Source of the DNA: Paenibacillus chitinolyticus NBRC 15660
Lineage (GTDB): Bacteria > Bacillota > Bacilli > Paenibacillales > NBRC-103111
DNA: 64,000 nt
Assembly: GCF_000739915.1 (NCBI RefSeq)
Contig: NZ_BBJT01000011.1
Span: 124,001-188,000 of the forward strand
Reading direction: 5' to 3'
A program made the position numbers and the translations under genes. Numbering within the stretch: position 1 is the stretch's first letter; the number at the start of each line of letters is the position of its first letter. Of the stretch, positions 15,850 to 25,020 are shown in pieces. The notes beneath the pieces were generated by a model. The model ran no database searches and was not told the DNA's origin. It saw only the letters and a list, made by a program, of their open reading frames with translations.

Positions 15850-17652
15850 TTACTTCACTTTGCCTTCCGTCAGGCGCATGAATTCGTTCACGTCTTCGAT
15901 AACGGTATCGACCGCGCTCTGCCAGAAATCCGGCTGGGTCAGATCGACGCCGAGATGCTTGTGAGCCAGCTCTTCGACCGTCATGCTGCCGGTATCCCGG
16001 AGAAGCGCCGCGTATTTGTCCTCGAACGCGGTTCCTTCTTCGAGCGCACGCGCATAAATGCCCGCGCTGAACAGGAAACCGAACGTATACGGGAAATTGT
16101 AGAACGGCACATCCGTCGCGTAGAAGTGCAGTTTCGCCGCCCAGAAATGAGGATGATAAGCGCTGAGCGAATCATTAAACGCATCTTTCTGCGCTTGGAC
16201 CATCAGCTCGCTGAGGCGGTCTGCGCTTACGAGACCTTTGCGGCGCTCGTCGTAGAAGTTGGTCTCGAAAATAAAGCGGGCGTGAATGTTCATGAAGAAC
16301 GCGACCGCGCGCTGAATTTTGTCTTCCAGCAGGACGATGCGCTCGTCGTCGCTGACGGCCGCTTTTACAGCCGCGTCGGAGACGATCAGCTCCGCGAATG
16401 TGGAAGCCGTCTCCGCCACGTTCATGGCGTATTCCTGGGCCAGCGCCGGCATATCATCCATCAGATACTGATGGAAGCCGTGGCCGAGCTCGTGAGCGAG
16501 CGTGGACAGGTTGTTCAGCGTTCCGCTGTAGGTCATGAAAATGCGCGTCTGCTTCGCCAGCGGGAACGACGTACAGAAGCCGCCCGGACGCTTGCCTGCG
16601 CGATCTTCCGCTTCGATCCAGCGGTTCTCGAACGCCTGCGCGGCATAATCCGCCAGACGCGGGCTGAAGTCGCGGAACTGGTCGACGATCAGCTTGGCGC
16701 CTTCGTCGTAGCCGACGGTCTTCGTTCCGCCTTCCAGAGGAGCGTCCACATCCGCCCACGCCAGCTTTTCAAGACCCAGCAGCTGTGCTTTGCGGTTCAG
16801 ATAATCGACGAGCACGCCCTTATTGCGGGTAATGACGTCCCACATCACATCGAGCGTCTGCTTGCTCATGCGGTTGATTTCAAGCGGTTCTTTATGTACG
16901 GAATCCCAGCCGCGCTGTTTGTAAACCTGCAGCCTGAAGCCGGCGATATGGTTAAGAGCTTCCGCCGCAAAGTCGGCTTTCTCGGCCCATGCCTCTTCCC
17001 ACCGGTTGAAAAGCTCGGTGCGCTTCGCAAGTTCCGGCGTATGCAGGCGGTTAAAAGCCTGGCCCGCCGACAACTCCTGGCGCTCGCCGTTCTCTTCCAC
17101 CACCATGCGGAACTGGCTCACCGTCGTGTTGTAGAGGTCGTTCCAGCCGTGATAACCGTCAACGGCCAAGTCGCTGATCAGCGCTTCCTGCTCCGGCGGA
17201 AGCTTCTCTTTCGCCTGCGTTCTGCGCTCGTTCAGGGAAAACGCGATCTCGCGGAGACCTTCCTGCTCAAGCAAAGCGCTCCAGACGTCATCCGGCGTTC
17301 CCGTGATAACGGGGTCCAGACGGGTCAGGGATGCCAGGAAATCGGCATAGAGCGTTTTCACTTTACCGCCAAGCTGGACGGCTTTCTTATCCTTCTGATT
17401 ATCGGCCGCGAGGCAACCTACGAATGAATCCGCTTCACGAATTCGTTTTAAGATGCCCTGATACTGATCTATTAGAGCCTTAAAGCCAGCCGAATCGCCG
17501 GCGGATTGAGGGGACGACGCTTTCTCGAGACTGGCGCGGAATCCGGCGATATCGCCATCCAGATCGTTCAGAAACGAGGCAAACTGGGGAGATTCGCTTC
17601 CGCCCGGGAAAAATACGTCCAGATCCCAAGTCTGATTCAACGGTGTATGCAT
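15850..17652 (-). CDS. pepF: M3 family oligoendopeptidase (PepF)
   Basis: Cytoplasmic zinc metallopeptidase of 600 residues that degrades oligopeptides, the usual length for PepF. The zinc motif HELGH lies at 387-391 and the third ligand Glu414 sits in MNVAETAS. The long N-terminal helical lobe is intact. ATG 17652 is followed by MHTPLNQTWDLDVFF, the usual family start, with AAAGGTGG upstream. In B. subtilis pepF (yjbG) lies near the globin gene yjbI and nadK; both also occur downstream here within 7 kb, a partly conserved cluster. Confidence 0.93.
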   Translation of the reverse strand: MHTPLNQTWDLDVFFPGGSESPQFASFLNDLDGDIAGFRASLEKASSPQSAGDSAGFKALIDQYQGILKRIREADSFVGCLAADNQKDKKAVQLGGKVKTLYADFLASLTRLDPVITGTPDDVWSALLEQEGLREIAFSLNERRTQAKEKLPPEQEALISDLAVDGYHGWNDLYNTTVSQFRMVVEENGERQELSAGQAFNRLHTPELAKRTELFNRWEEAWAEKADFAAEALNHIAGFRLQVYKQRGWDSVHKEPLEINRMSKQTLDVMWDVITRNKGVLVDYLNRKAQLLGLEKLAWADVDAPLEGGTKTVGYDEGAKLIVDQFRDFSPRLADYAAQAFENRWIEAEDRAGKRPGGFCTSFPLAKQTRIFMTYSGTLNNLSTLAHELGHGFHQYLMDDMPALAQEYAMNVAETASTFAELIVSDAAVKAAVSDDERIVLLEDKIQRAVAFFMNIHARFIFETNFYDERRKGLVSADRLSELMVQAQKDAFNDSLSAYHPHFWAAKLHFYATDVPFYNFPYTFGFLFSAGIYARALEEGTAFEDKYAALLRDTGSMTVEELAHKHLGVDLTQPDFWQSAVDTVIEDVNEFMRLTEGKVK

Positions 17653-17880
17653 GTGTAATCCACCTTTCCGATTAGAGGGTAAAGACTAAATTGACCTACG
17701 GTAACATTAAACCATAAACTTCCTGCAAACAAAAGAAGGGTCTTCCGCCTTGTTGTGAGAGGTCACTCAATAGGATACAGTATGGAGGAGGGACCGTTTA
17801 TTCACGCAATTGCTTCTTCCTAAGAAATATGCTATCAATAGATAAAAAGAACCATTTTTCCCGAAGAAAGGATAGGTCTA

Positions 17881-18057
17881 ATGAAACCCTTGAACATTTC
17901 TCCGGACACGGCGGTGAAGCTTGCCAAGCACCTGGGCGTACCGCTCGAGCACCTGATGCACATGCCCCAGCATATCCTGCTGCAAAAGCTGGCCGAGCTC
18001 GCTTCGTCCAAGCCCGATAAGGATCCGGCGCCGGATTCCGAAAGTGAAACGAAGTAA
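17881..18057 (+). CDS. yycC: YycC family small protein
   Basis: A 58-residue soluble protein. Residues 1-40 (MKPLNISPDTAVKLAKHLG followed by the diagnostic MHMPQHILLQKLAEL) match the YycC family as I remember it; the family has no known function. A charged tail (PDKDPAPDSESETK) extends it beyond the usual length of about 45. ATG 17881 follows GAAAGGAT. The next small gene starts two bases after the stop, so the two are probably one transcript. Confidence 0.75.
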   Translation: MKPLNISPDTAVKLAKHLGVPLEHLMHMPQHILLQKLAELASSKPDKDPAPDSESETK

Positions 18058-18058
18058 A

Positions 18059-18298
18059 ATGATGCTTCCTTTTAGTCATACATGGCCTTATGAAACCGTT
18101 TTGAAAGATATTTATGTAGCCGAGTGCCCGTTCTGCAGCCAATCTAACGTTCTCCTGCCTTTAAGGACTAAAGACTTACTTCCGATCCATGAAGGCAAGA
18201 AAAGACTTCTCGTGTTTCCCTGCTGCCGTGAGAAAGTGACGCTGGTGGACACGGACACGGATTATTTGCTTGCGGACCGGCCTTTCAGAAAACGGTAA
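18059..18298 (+). CDS. Conserved hypothetical protein with CxxC motif
   Basis: A 79-residue protein with Cys pairs CPFC at about 24-27 and a later CC, a likely four-cysteine metal site. The start (MMLPFSHTWPYE) and the FPCCREKVTLVDTDTDYLL segment look like a conserved short family of spore-formers; no function is known to me. It follows the YycC gene by one base, so translation is probably coupled; ATG 18059 or 18062 could serve. Confidence 0.65.
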   Translation: MMLPFSHTWPYETVLKDIYVAECPFCSQSNVLLPLRTKDLLPIHEGKKRLLVFPCCREKVTLVDTDTDYLLADRPFRKR

Positions 18299-18336
18299 GA
18301 CGAGCCATCCATTGCAATAACGAGGAGTGGTTCCGC

Positions 18337-19452
18337 TTGAGTGAATATCTGGTTGCCCTCACCATTGCTTGTACCCTGGTCACCCTCAGCTATCTGGCGC
18401 TTAAAATACAGCGCATGCATTTTTTTGAAAATTATGAAAAAATAGCTTCACCCGTACTGACCGGCCTGGCCTGCATTCTGCTCATGCAACAGCCGCTCTC
18501 GCTGGATACGGGCGCCGTAGACCTGCGCTACCTTCCCGTCGTCATGGCGGGGCTCCGCTACGGGCTCGGCAATGCCCTTTTCTCCACCCTGCTCCCCACG
18601 ATCTATTCCATTGTGACGACGGAAGATTCCATGTGGATGATGCAGACGCTGCAAAGCTTGATTATCCCGGCTGTTCTCAGTTCGGGCTTTCATCGTTCGG
18701 AATTCAGGACCGGCAGCAAGCCGATTCCGATCCGGGCCGGTTTGAAAATCAGCGTGCTCCTGTTTCTCACCCAGGTCGTCATTTACGCGGCCGTGCATAC
18801 GGGAGGACACGCGCTGAGCGAATCGTACCCGCTGCTGTTTATGTCCGTCGTGTCGGCTGTCTCCGTCTGCCTCCTGATCGGGATGAGCAACGACGAAAAC
18901 GCCAAGTGGCTGAACCAGCGCAAGCTCGAAATGAAGGCAAGCCAGGATCTGCTTACGGGGCTCCCGAATCTGAGGAGCTTTTTTGAAATAGCGGGTCGTA
19001 CGCTCGGCTTTCGTGCGGTTTCCATTTTTATGATCGACATCGACAATTTCAAGCAGTATAACGACTGCTGGGGCCACCTTCACGGGGATCAGCTTCTCCG
19101 GGAAACGGGACGCCTGCTCAAGAATGTGGTCGCGGAGCACGATTATGTCGCCCGTTACGGGGGCGAAGAATTCATCCTGATGAGCACGGAGACCGATCCC
19201 GTCAAGCTGCGGGAGTATGCCGAGAAAATCCGGCTTGCCGTTGCAGCTCATCCGTTCGAGCATGCGGAAACGACGCCCGTCACCGTTTCGATCGGCATCT
19301 CTTCCGCCGCGGATGCCGCTGCGGATCTGCAGCTGCTGATCGATGAAGCGGACCGTGCCCTGTATATCTCCAAAAATACGGGTAAAAACAGGATTACCCT
19401 GTGCAGCGAATCTCCGGAGCCAGCGCTCCTAGAACAACAAAACGCTTATTGA
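18337..19452 (+). CDS. Membrane diguanylate cyclase (GGDEF)
   Basis: Makes the second messenger c-di-GMP from two GTP. The first 185 residues hold about six hydrophobic segments of the 5TM-5TMR_LYT type, possibly sensing an envelope signal. The GGDEF domain follows from about 200 (DLLTGLPNLRSFFEIAG), with metal-binding Asp234 in IDIDNFK and the active-site GGEEF at 275-279. The product-inhibition site is altered: the RxxD position (266-269) reads AEHD, so feedback inhibition is probably lost. It starts with TTG 18337 after GAGGAG. A PilZ protein, a likely c-di-GMP receptor, lies 2.3 kb downstream. Confidence 0.9.
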   Translation: MSEYLVALTIACTLVTLSYLALKIQRMHFFENYEKIASPVLTGLACILLMQQPLSLDTGAVDLRYLPVVMAGLRYGLGNALFSTLLPTIYSIVTTEDSMWMMQTLQSLIIPAVLSSGFHRSEFRTGSKPIPIRAGLKISVLLFLTQVVIYAAVHTGGHALSESYPLLFMSVVSAVSVCLLIGMSNDENAKWLNQRKLEMKASQDLLTGLPNLRSFFEIAGRTLGFRAVSIFMIDIDNFKQYNDCWGHLHGDQLLRETGRLLKNVVAEHDYVARYGGEEFILMSTETDPVKLREYAEKIRLAVAAHPFEHAETTPVTVSIGISSAADAAADLQLLIDEADRALYISKNTGKNRITLCSESPEPALLEQQNAY

Positions 19453-19505
19453 AGTACCATGCGAAAGACAGCATGCGTGTTTCAATAAGCGTTTTGAAAT
19501 TTTAG
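19439..19505 (+). terminator. Terminator of the diguanylate cyclase gene
   Basis: The arms AACGCTTATTGAA and TTCAATAAGCGTT enclose an inner GCATGC-containing hairpin. The first arm overlaps the last codons of the gene. The T run is short. Confidence 0.65.
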
Positions 19506-19544
19506 GGGACTAGAGAAGCATTCCTGCCGGACGTGTTCTTCCCC

Positions 19545-19931
19545 TTATTCCTGATTCACGAAATGATAGGCCGGCGCCTGCAATCTTGCAAGCAGAATCC
19601 CCGCCAAATCATCGGGAAGACCGATTTCCCGGGCAGCCTCGCGCATGCAGGACAGCCAGGCATCCGCTCTTTCTCGCGTAACGGGAAAAGGCATATGGCG
19701 CGCCCGCATCATCGGATGTCCGTGCTCCATCGTATAAAGCATGGGCCCTCCGAAAAATTGGGTAAGAAACTGAATTTGTTTCTCCATCACCGGACGGATA
19801 TCTTCCGGAAATAGAGGACCGAGCAGCGGATTCTCCTGCACCTTCGGATAGAAGGCTTCTACCAGCCTGCGAAGGACAGGCTCCCCGCCCATGCGTTCGT
19901 ACAGCGTTGTCGTTGAATCATCGATATTCAT
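19545..19931 (-). CDS. yjbI: Truncated haemoglobin (YjbI-like, group II)
   Basis: Small haem protein of 128 residues that binds O2 or NO in the cytoplasm. The proximal His79 lies in the strongly conserved RARHMPFPV, and Trp92 marks the group II (trHbO) position. LYERMGGEPVLRRLVEAFY is the usual N-terminus. ATG 19931 follows AAAGGATG; an upstream TTG is less likely. In B. subtilis yjbI is co-transcribed with yjbH, the adaptor for Spx degradation; no yjbH is seen here. Confidence 0.9.
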   Translation of the reverse strand: MNIDDSTTTLYERMGGEPVLRRLVEAFYPKVQENPLLGPLFPEDIRPVMEKQIQFLTQFFGGPMLYTMEHGHPMMRARHMPFPVTRERADAWLSCMREAAREIGLPDDLAGILLARLQAPAYHFVNQE

Positions 19932-20014
19932 GCTGAGGTCATCCTTTGGCAACTAAAATCGTCGGCGCGGAACAACCTGAGGACACCAGCACTAAACAGA
20001 CCTGACTGCTCGGC

Positions 20015-20113
20015 TCAATATCCTTCCAGATCGTCTTCCGCCGCATTTATAAGGGCTTCCCTTATCACGTAAACAAAAAAGCATACCAGCAGTCCAGAAA
20101 TTACTCCAGCCAT
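20015..20113 (-). CDS. Possible small membrane peptide (32 aa)
   Basis: An open frame with ATG 20113 and GGGAGTG upstream encodes a hydrophobic stretch (MAGVISGLLVCFFVYVI) followed by an acidic tail (INAAEDDLEGY). The shape is that of a one-span membrane peptide. It lies between the globin gene and ylbJ. No homologue is known to me, so this is only a candidate. Confidence 0.35.
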   Translation of the reverse strand: MAGVISGLLVCFFVYVIREALINAAEDDLEGY

Positions 20114-20274
20114 AAGTTTCACTCCCACGGTTACAGGATGAAAAACCAGGTTTAGTACCATTGTACCACACTTAAGTTCAACTTCCAGTGTTTTCGAAAA
20201 CTAAGTATACGCTTACAAAAAACATGTTTCTCTCCCTGCGCACATATACGTTAAGGAGGAGGTGTACAAACCCC

Positions 20275-21501
20275 ATGTCGAGGCGTTCCGTCTTTACCCT
20301 TATTCCTTTGTGTGTACTGATCATCGGCATCGCTGCGCTTATGGTCGCCTATCCCCGCGAAAGTCTCGCGGCGGCGGTTCACGGCGTCGCCATCTGGTGG
20401 GGCGTGCTCTTTCCGGCCTTATTCCCTTTCTTCGTTATTTCCGAGGTGCTTCTCGGATTCGGAATCGTCCACTTTTTCGGCATGATCTTCGATCCCATGA
20501 TGCGTCCCGTTTTTCGTATACCCGGAATCGGCGGATTCGTGGTGGCCATGGGCTTCGCCTCCGGCTATCCGGTCGGTGCGAAGCTGACTTCGCAGCTCTG
20601 GAAGGACAGGCTCGTCAACCGGGAGGAAGGCGAGCGCCTTGTCGCCTTCACGACAAGCTCCGATCCCATCTTCCTCATCGGAGCCGTCTGCGTCGGTTTC
20701 TTCCATGACGCTTCCCTCGCCGCCGTGCTCGCGGCCGCCCATTACGGGGGCGCCCTGCTTGTCGGCTTTCTGATGCGGTTTCATGGAAGAGGGGCTCCTT
20801 CAACGCCCGCTCCGCGTGCTGCCGCAGGCAATCGTTCGTCCGTCTGGGCCCGCGCCTTCAAAGCGATGCACAAGGCACGGCTGGAAGACGGACGGCCTTT
20901 CGGCACTTTGCTGGCCCAAGGGGTTCGGAATTCGCTGAACCTGATTTTTCTGCTGGGCAGCCTCGTAGTCTTTTTCTCCGTTGTGCTTGAAATGCTAACC
21001 ATGAGCGGTGTCATTCACATGCTCTCCGGCCTGCTGCGCATGTTCCTGAACGTGCTTCAGCTCCCTCCGGCCCTCTCTGATGCGCTGATCGGAGGCACAT
21101 TCGAAGTTACACTCGGCGCCAAAGCGGCAGGCGGCATGGACGATTCGACCCTGCTCGTATTCAAGACAGCCGCGGCCGCCTTTATTCTTTCCTGGGGAGG
21201 GCTATCCGTTCATGCCCAGATCGTGAGCGTCCTGAGCCAGACGAACATGCGTTACGCGCCATTTTTGACGGCCCGCATTCTACATAGTTTACTCGCTTCG
21301 GTGCTTGTGTTTGTGCTGTGGAAACCGATGAGGCCAATAGGGTTTCTTCTGGAGAACGCCCTGCCTGCCGGGAAATTCGGAACGGACGGCGCTACCGGAT
21401 GGCTGACGCTTTTTCCGCTCGCGTTCGTTGTCTTCGCCGGTTCCCTGTTTATTTTATTCTCGCTTTATCTTCTTCACTCCTTCCTGAAACGAACCGTTTG
21501 A
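20275..21501 (+). CDS. ylbJ: Sporulation integral membrane protein YlbJ
   Basis: Polytopic membrane protein of 408 residues with about eight hydrophobic segments and nucleoside-transporter-like gate regions. The motifs GVLFPALFPFFVISEVLLGFG, FASGYPVGAKLTSQLW and TTSSDPIFLIGAV are characteristic of YlbJ, a sigma-E-dependent mother-cell protein needed for cortex formation. ATG 20275 (MSRRSVFTLIP) is preceded by AAGGAGGAGG at a slightly long distance. The stretch at about residues 170-200 is a Pro/Ala/Arg-rich cytoplasmic loop. Confidence 0.9.
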   Translation: MSRRSVFTLIPLCVLIIGIAALMVAYPRESLAAAVHGVAIWWGVLFPALFPFFVISEVLLGFGIVHFFGMIFDPMMRPVFRIPGIGGFVVAMGFASGYPVGAKLTSQLWKDRLVNREEGERLVAFTTSSDPIFLIGAVCVGFFHDASLAAVLAAAHYGGALLVGFLMRFHGRGAPSTPAPRAAAGNRSSVWARAFKAMHKARLEDGRPFGTLLAQGVRNSLNLIFLLGSLVVFFSVVLEMLTMSGVIHMLSGLLRMFLNVLQLPPALSDALIGGTFEVTLGAKAAGGMDDSTLLVFKTAAAAFILSWGGLSVHAQIVSVLSQTNMRYAPFLTARILHSLLASVLVFVLWKPMRPIGFLLENALPAGKFGTDGATGWLTLFPLAFVVFAGSLFILFSLYLLHSFLKRTV

Positions 21502-21744
21502 AAGAATATTCTGTCAATTCATCTTATGAATCGGCCATGCAAAAAGTGAACCGTCAGCCGCGGCTCCGGAAGCCTCGCCGCATCGTAAGAAACCTCAGCC
21601 TCGGCGCGGAAACGGCGAATTATGGGCATCCGGGCAAACAAGCTTCCCCGCCGCTGCTCTTTCCTGTAAAGCTTTACAGAGTCTAAGCATTGTGTTATCG
21701 GCCGTAATTGATTATTATGAGAAAAGAAGGTTCGTTATGAATGA

Positions 21745-22467
21745 GTGTACCTAATCTGGATGCCGCCGCATGGAACCATGGTGATAATGATGAATTGGAC
21801 GTATGCGCTGACCCAACATATTCTCGTACCGAAAACGGAGTGCAAGCTGATCATTGTCGGAGAAAACGCCGATGGTCAGCCCTTTTGCTTGGAAACCCGC
21901 GTGTTTTTGCGCGAAGCCGGCTTGGACTTTTTTTCGGTGCATGTATATTTTGATCTCGCCAATCCGCTTGATAAACTGGAGCAGATTTCTTTTATCGAAT
22001 TCTCCTTCCAGGATCAGGGGATCAACTATTATTCTTTTGTCGATCTTGTACAGCTTGACCCGGAAGTCTCCTCTTGCGTGCTGAAGCTCGTCTCTCCGCA
22101 GGAGTTGTACTCCTATCAAAACCGCAGGCACATCAGGAAGCCTCTGCCTCCGCTCACGAACGCCACTTGTCGTGTGATCGGAGCCCGGCAGAATTCCGCC
22201 GAGGACACGCCCGCCTTTATAGGGCAGCTTCTGGAAATCAGCCGAAGCGGTACTTCTATGATCACTTCGCACAGAATGATCGAATCCCTAATGTTGGAAT
22301 TATCCTTCCATTTGCCTGAAGTTGAAGCTCCGCTTCTCCTGACAGGCGAAGTTCGGAGCAGCACGCCCTTCAGCAGCGATTCTTATCGCGTCGGCATTGA
22401 ATTTCATGACGTTCCCCTTTCGTCATTGAATCTCATTGATACCTATTGCGAACAAACATCTTCTTAG
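21745..22467 (+). CDS. PilZ domain protein, probable c-di-GMP receptor
   Basis: Soluble protein of up to 240 residues. The N-terminal half is beta-rich like the YcgR flagellar-brake domain (ECKLIIVGENADGQPFCLETRVFL). The PilZ half starts at about 128 with the c-di-GMP-binding RRHIRKPLPP (RxxxR) motif and contains LLEISRSGTSM (matching the DxSxxG position with E in place of D) and VGIEFHDV. The start is unclear: GTG 21745 is the longest, while ATG 21778, 21787 or 21790 are also possible, none with a good ribosome site. It directly precedes nadK by eight bases or so and is probably co-transcribed. The nearby diguanylate cyclase may supply its ligand. Confidence 0.75.
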   Translation: MYLIWMPPHGTMVIMMNWTYALTQHILVPKTECKLIIVGENADGQPFCLETRVFLREAGLDFFSVHVYFDLANPLDKLEQISFIEFSFQDQGINYYSFVDLVQLDPEVSSCVLKLVSPQELYSYQNRRHIRKPLPPLTNATCRVIGARQNSAEDTPAFIGQLLEISRSGTSMITSHRMIESLMLELSFHLPEVEAPLLLTGEVRSSTPFSSDSYRVGIEFHDVPLSSLNLIDTYCEQTSS

Positions 22468-22478
22468 GAGGAAACGTG

Positions 22479-23291
22479 TTGAAATATTTCTTAGTGCAGC
22501 GTCAGGATGATGTATCCGCCGGTCTGGCCCGCCGTTTTCACGAATTGGCCGGACAATACGGCATGGAGCTCGACGAGCAGGAACCCGAGGTTGTTGTATC
22601 CATAGGAGGGGACGGCACTATGCTGATCGCCTTCCATCAATTTGCGGATAAACTGGACCGTATTTCTTTTGTGGGCATTCATACCGGGCATCTCGGTTTC
22701 TTTGCCGACTGGAAACCCGACCAGCTCGATTACCTGGTAGAGCTTATGCATAACGGAGAAATCAATCAGGACATGCGCATTGTTCAATACCCTATTCTGG
22801 AAATTGAAATTCATTCTTCCCAAGGTGTAGAGCAGCGTCTGGCTTTAAATGAATTCACGTTAAAAGGAATCGAGAACACGCTTGTCGCCCAAGTTGACAT
22901 CAACGATGAAATGTTCGAGATGTTCCGCGGAGACGGCATTTGCGTGTCCACTCCTTCCGGCAGCACCGCTTACAACAAAAGTCTGGGCGGCGCCATCGTG
23001 CATCCGTCCCTGGCCGCGATCCAGATTGCCGAGATTGCGTCCATCAACAACCGCGTCTACCGGACGCTCGGCTCGCCGATGCTGCTTCCGATGCATCACC
23101 ACTGCGACATTTACCCCAAATCGAAGCATCCGGTTTACCTGGCGTTCGATTATCAATATGTGCAGCGCAGCGATGTGGAATCGATCCGGTGCCGGGTGAG
23201 CCCGAATCTGAAGGTGAAATTCGCCCGCTACCGCCCGTTCCCGTTCTGGAACCGGGTCCGCGAAGCGTTCATCGGCCACGAATTTCAGTAA
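22479..23291 (+). CDS. nadK: NAD kinase
   Basis: Phosphorylates NAD to NADP, an essential step for NADPH supply. The 270-residue protein carries GGDGT at 43-47 with the catalytic Asp45, LNEFTLKG, and the substrate motif STPSGSTAYNKSLGG. TTG 22479 lies seven bases after AGGAGG and is preferred; a GTG three bases earlier is also possible. It is in the usual yjb-cluster setting of Bacillus and is followed by a very strong terminator. Confidence 0.93.
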   Translation: MKYFLVQRQDDVSAGLARRFHELAGQYGMELDEQEPEVVVSIGGDGTMLIAFHQFADKLDRISFVGIHTGHLGFFADWKPDQLDYLVELMHNGEINQDMRIVQYPILEIEIHSSQGVEQRLALNEFTLKGIENTLVAQVDINDEMFEMFRGDGICVSTPSGSTAYNKSLGGAIVHPSLAAIQIAEIASINNRVYRTLGSPMLLPMHHHCDIYPKSKHPVYLAFDYQYVQRSDVESIRCRVSPNLKVKFARYRPFPFWNRVREAFIGHEFQ

Positions 23292-23334
23292 TGTTTTTCA
23301 CGGGTGTCCCGGACGGGCTCCCGCAAATAGCGAA

Positions 23335-23380
23335 CGGGACGTTCCCGGCAAGCTTACGCTGCCGGAACGTCCCGTTTTTT
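23335..23380 (+). terminator. Strong terminator of the nadK transcript
   Basis: CGGGACGTTCC and GGAACGTCCCG form a GC-rich stem with an inner GGCA/TGCC pairing, followed by seven T. From 23381 to 23802 I see no gene, only low-complexity GGTTTC-type repeats near 23400. Confidence 0.92.
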
Positions 23381-23802
23381 TGTGTTGTTGTGTCGGGTTT
23401 CGGTGTTGGGTTTCGGTTTCGGTTTCCCTCTTTTACTGCGTCATCTCACGTTTTGCGAATTTGCCGGTCCCCTGTGCCGCTATTTTTCACAATCGTTGTA
23501 TAAGCCCGGTCGGCTGGCCCGGCTTCTGAGCAATCAGAGAAGCTACGGCTGGCCCCGCCTAAACGGAACCGGTAAAGGCGCTGAAGCATGGACAGATCAC
23601 TCCATCCGGGCATTCTCGATCGAACCCCTCTGCCGCTCGGCAAAAATGGTTGATTACGTTAACGTGAGTCGTCCAACCTGTATTCTCATTCGTACTAGGC
23701 TGCAGGCTAGGAAAAAACTGGACTTGAGCTCGTTATGATCAAGGTGGAGCGATTGCTATACTTCTAAATGGTTATACATACTTTGAAAAGAGGGCTGCAA
23801 TC

Positions 23803-24666
23803 ATGAAAACTAACTTTGGCAGCACGTCCGTCAGAGGGTCAGAAGGGGAGAAGGAGCGTATTTGTTTTGCTCGGAAGGGACTTCTCGTTTTCTTCGCAAT
23901 GCTCATCCCTCTTTCCGTACTAGGCTATGTGCTGACTATGAAGTACCCGATCTTTGTCCTGTTCCTGATGTGGACGCCGGGCTTGTCCTCCATTTTCACC
24001 CGTTTGCTGCTGCGTGAAGGCATAGCCGATATTTCCCTGCGGGTCGGAGGACGGCGTACGTGGAGGACTTTGCCTTTTATACTGCTGTTTCCTGTAGTCA
24101 TTGACCTGGTTGCGTACGGAACTGCTTGGATTACGGGACTGGTACAATTCGTCACACCCGATACGTACATAAAAGCTCCACCTGTCGTAATATTTCTGGG
24201 ACTTTTGCTCACGCAAATGGTTATCGGCACAATCACCGGCCTCATCGGCAGTGTCGGAGAGGAGCTTGGCTGGCGAGGCTATATGCTCCCTAGGCTGATC
24301 GACGCCCGCGTTCCCTACCCGATGCTGACCAGCGGGATCATCTGGGGATTATGGCATCTTCCCTTAATGATTGCCGGGAATTATTATTCCGGTCCCTACC
24401 TTGCTCTCTCCGCCTTTTTATTTATGATTTCGGTTACCTCCTTCGGTTACATTATCGGGTGTCTGCGGCTAACAACCGGCAGTGTATGGCCTGCGTTCTT
24501 CCTGCACGCCTACTGGAATGCCGTGATCCAAGATGTCTTCGATTCATTCTCCAAAGGCGAGAATGTCCTGCTCTGGACGGGAGAATCAGGGATTTTAGTT
24601 GCTCTTGCTTTACTGGCAGCGGCATGGTTCATTTCGAGGAGGCCGATGAGCATGAGGCGGTTATAG
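23803..24666 (+). CDS. CPBP family intramembrane glutamic endopeptidase
   Basis: Membrane protease of the CPBP (Abi/CAAX-like) family, 287 residues with about eight membrane segments. The active-site motifs are present in order: EELGWRGY (paired Glu), then WGLWHLPL and FFLHAYWN with the catalytic-site His residues. Family members act in prenyl-protein processing or as bacteriocin self-immunity. ATG 23803 follows AAAAGAGGG. Its neighbours give no substrate clue; it appears to be a single gene. Confidence 0.85.
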   Translation: MKTNFGSTSVRGSEGEKERICFARKGLLVFFAMLIPLSVLGYVLTMKYPIFVLFLMWTPGLSSIFTRLLLREGIADISLRVGGRRTWRTLPFILLFPVVIDLVAYGTAWITGLVQFVTPDTYIKAPPVVIFLGLLLTQMVIGTITGLIGSVGEELGWRGYMLPRLIDARVPYPMLTSGIIWGLWHLPLMIAGNYYSGPYLALSAFLFMISVTSFGYIIGCLRLTTGSVWPAFFLHAYWNAVIQDVFDSFSKGENVLLWTGESGILVALALLAAAWFISRRPMSMRRL

Positions 24667-25020
24667 CGAACGGCATACGAGATTAAAGCTTTGGATTCGG
24701 ATTCTTGAGTGATCTTGATCTCCTTTTTATGGGTAATAAAAAAAGACGAAGAGTCACATGCTCATTCTCCGCTTTTTCATAAACCGGCATTTACGGGAGC
24801 TATCTAAAAAACGTGCTTTTGAGAAAGCACAGGATAATCTCAAAGCCGGGTATGCACCTGAGGCGATGAATGATACCGCTGTTCTTAACCACAGGAATGC
24901 CGAACGGCAAGCCAATACGATATGCGCCCGAAAAAAATGTTCGAACCGGTTCAACCTGAAAACCTTAGGGTAAGGATGTCTTGTAACATTATACAGACCT
25001 TATACAAGGAGGCGTTAACG
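24667..25020. other. Intergenic region without a convincing gene
   Basis: A frame starting at 24758 encodes a basic 71-residue peptide, but it has no ribosome site and no recognisable feature, so I do not call it. No clear promoter or hairpin was found. Confidence 0.4.

Noticed and set aside
15955-17427. 490-codon plus-strand open frame
   Set aside because: Lies wholly antisense to pepF, whose HELGH motif and length are diagnostic.
23382-23738. 118-codon frame after nadK
   Set aside because: Starts inside the nadK terminator tail and low-complexity repeats, with no ribosome site.
24758-24973. 71-codon basic frame after the CPBP protease gene
   Set aside because: No ribosome site, no recognisable motif, and it runs into the DUF3243 promoter region.
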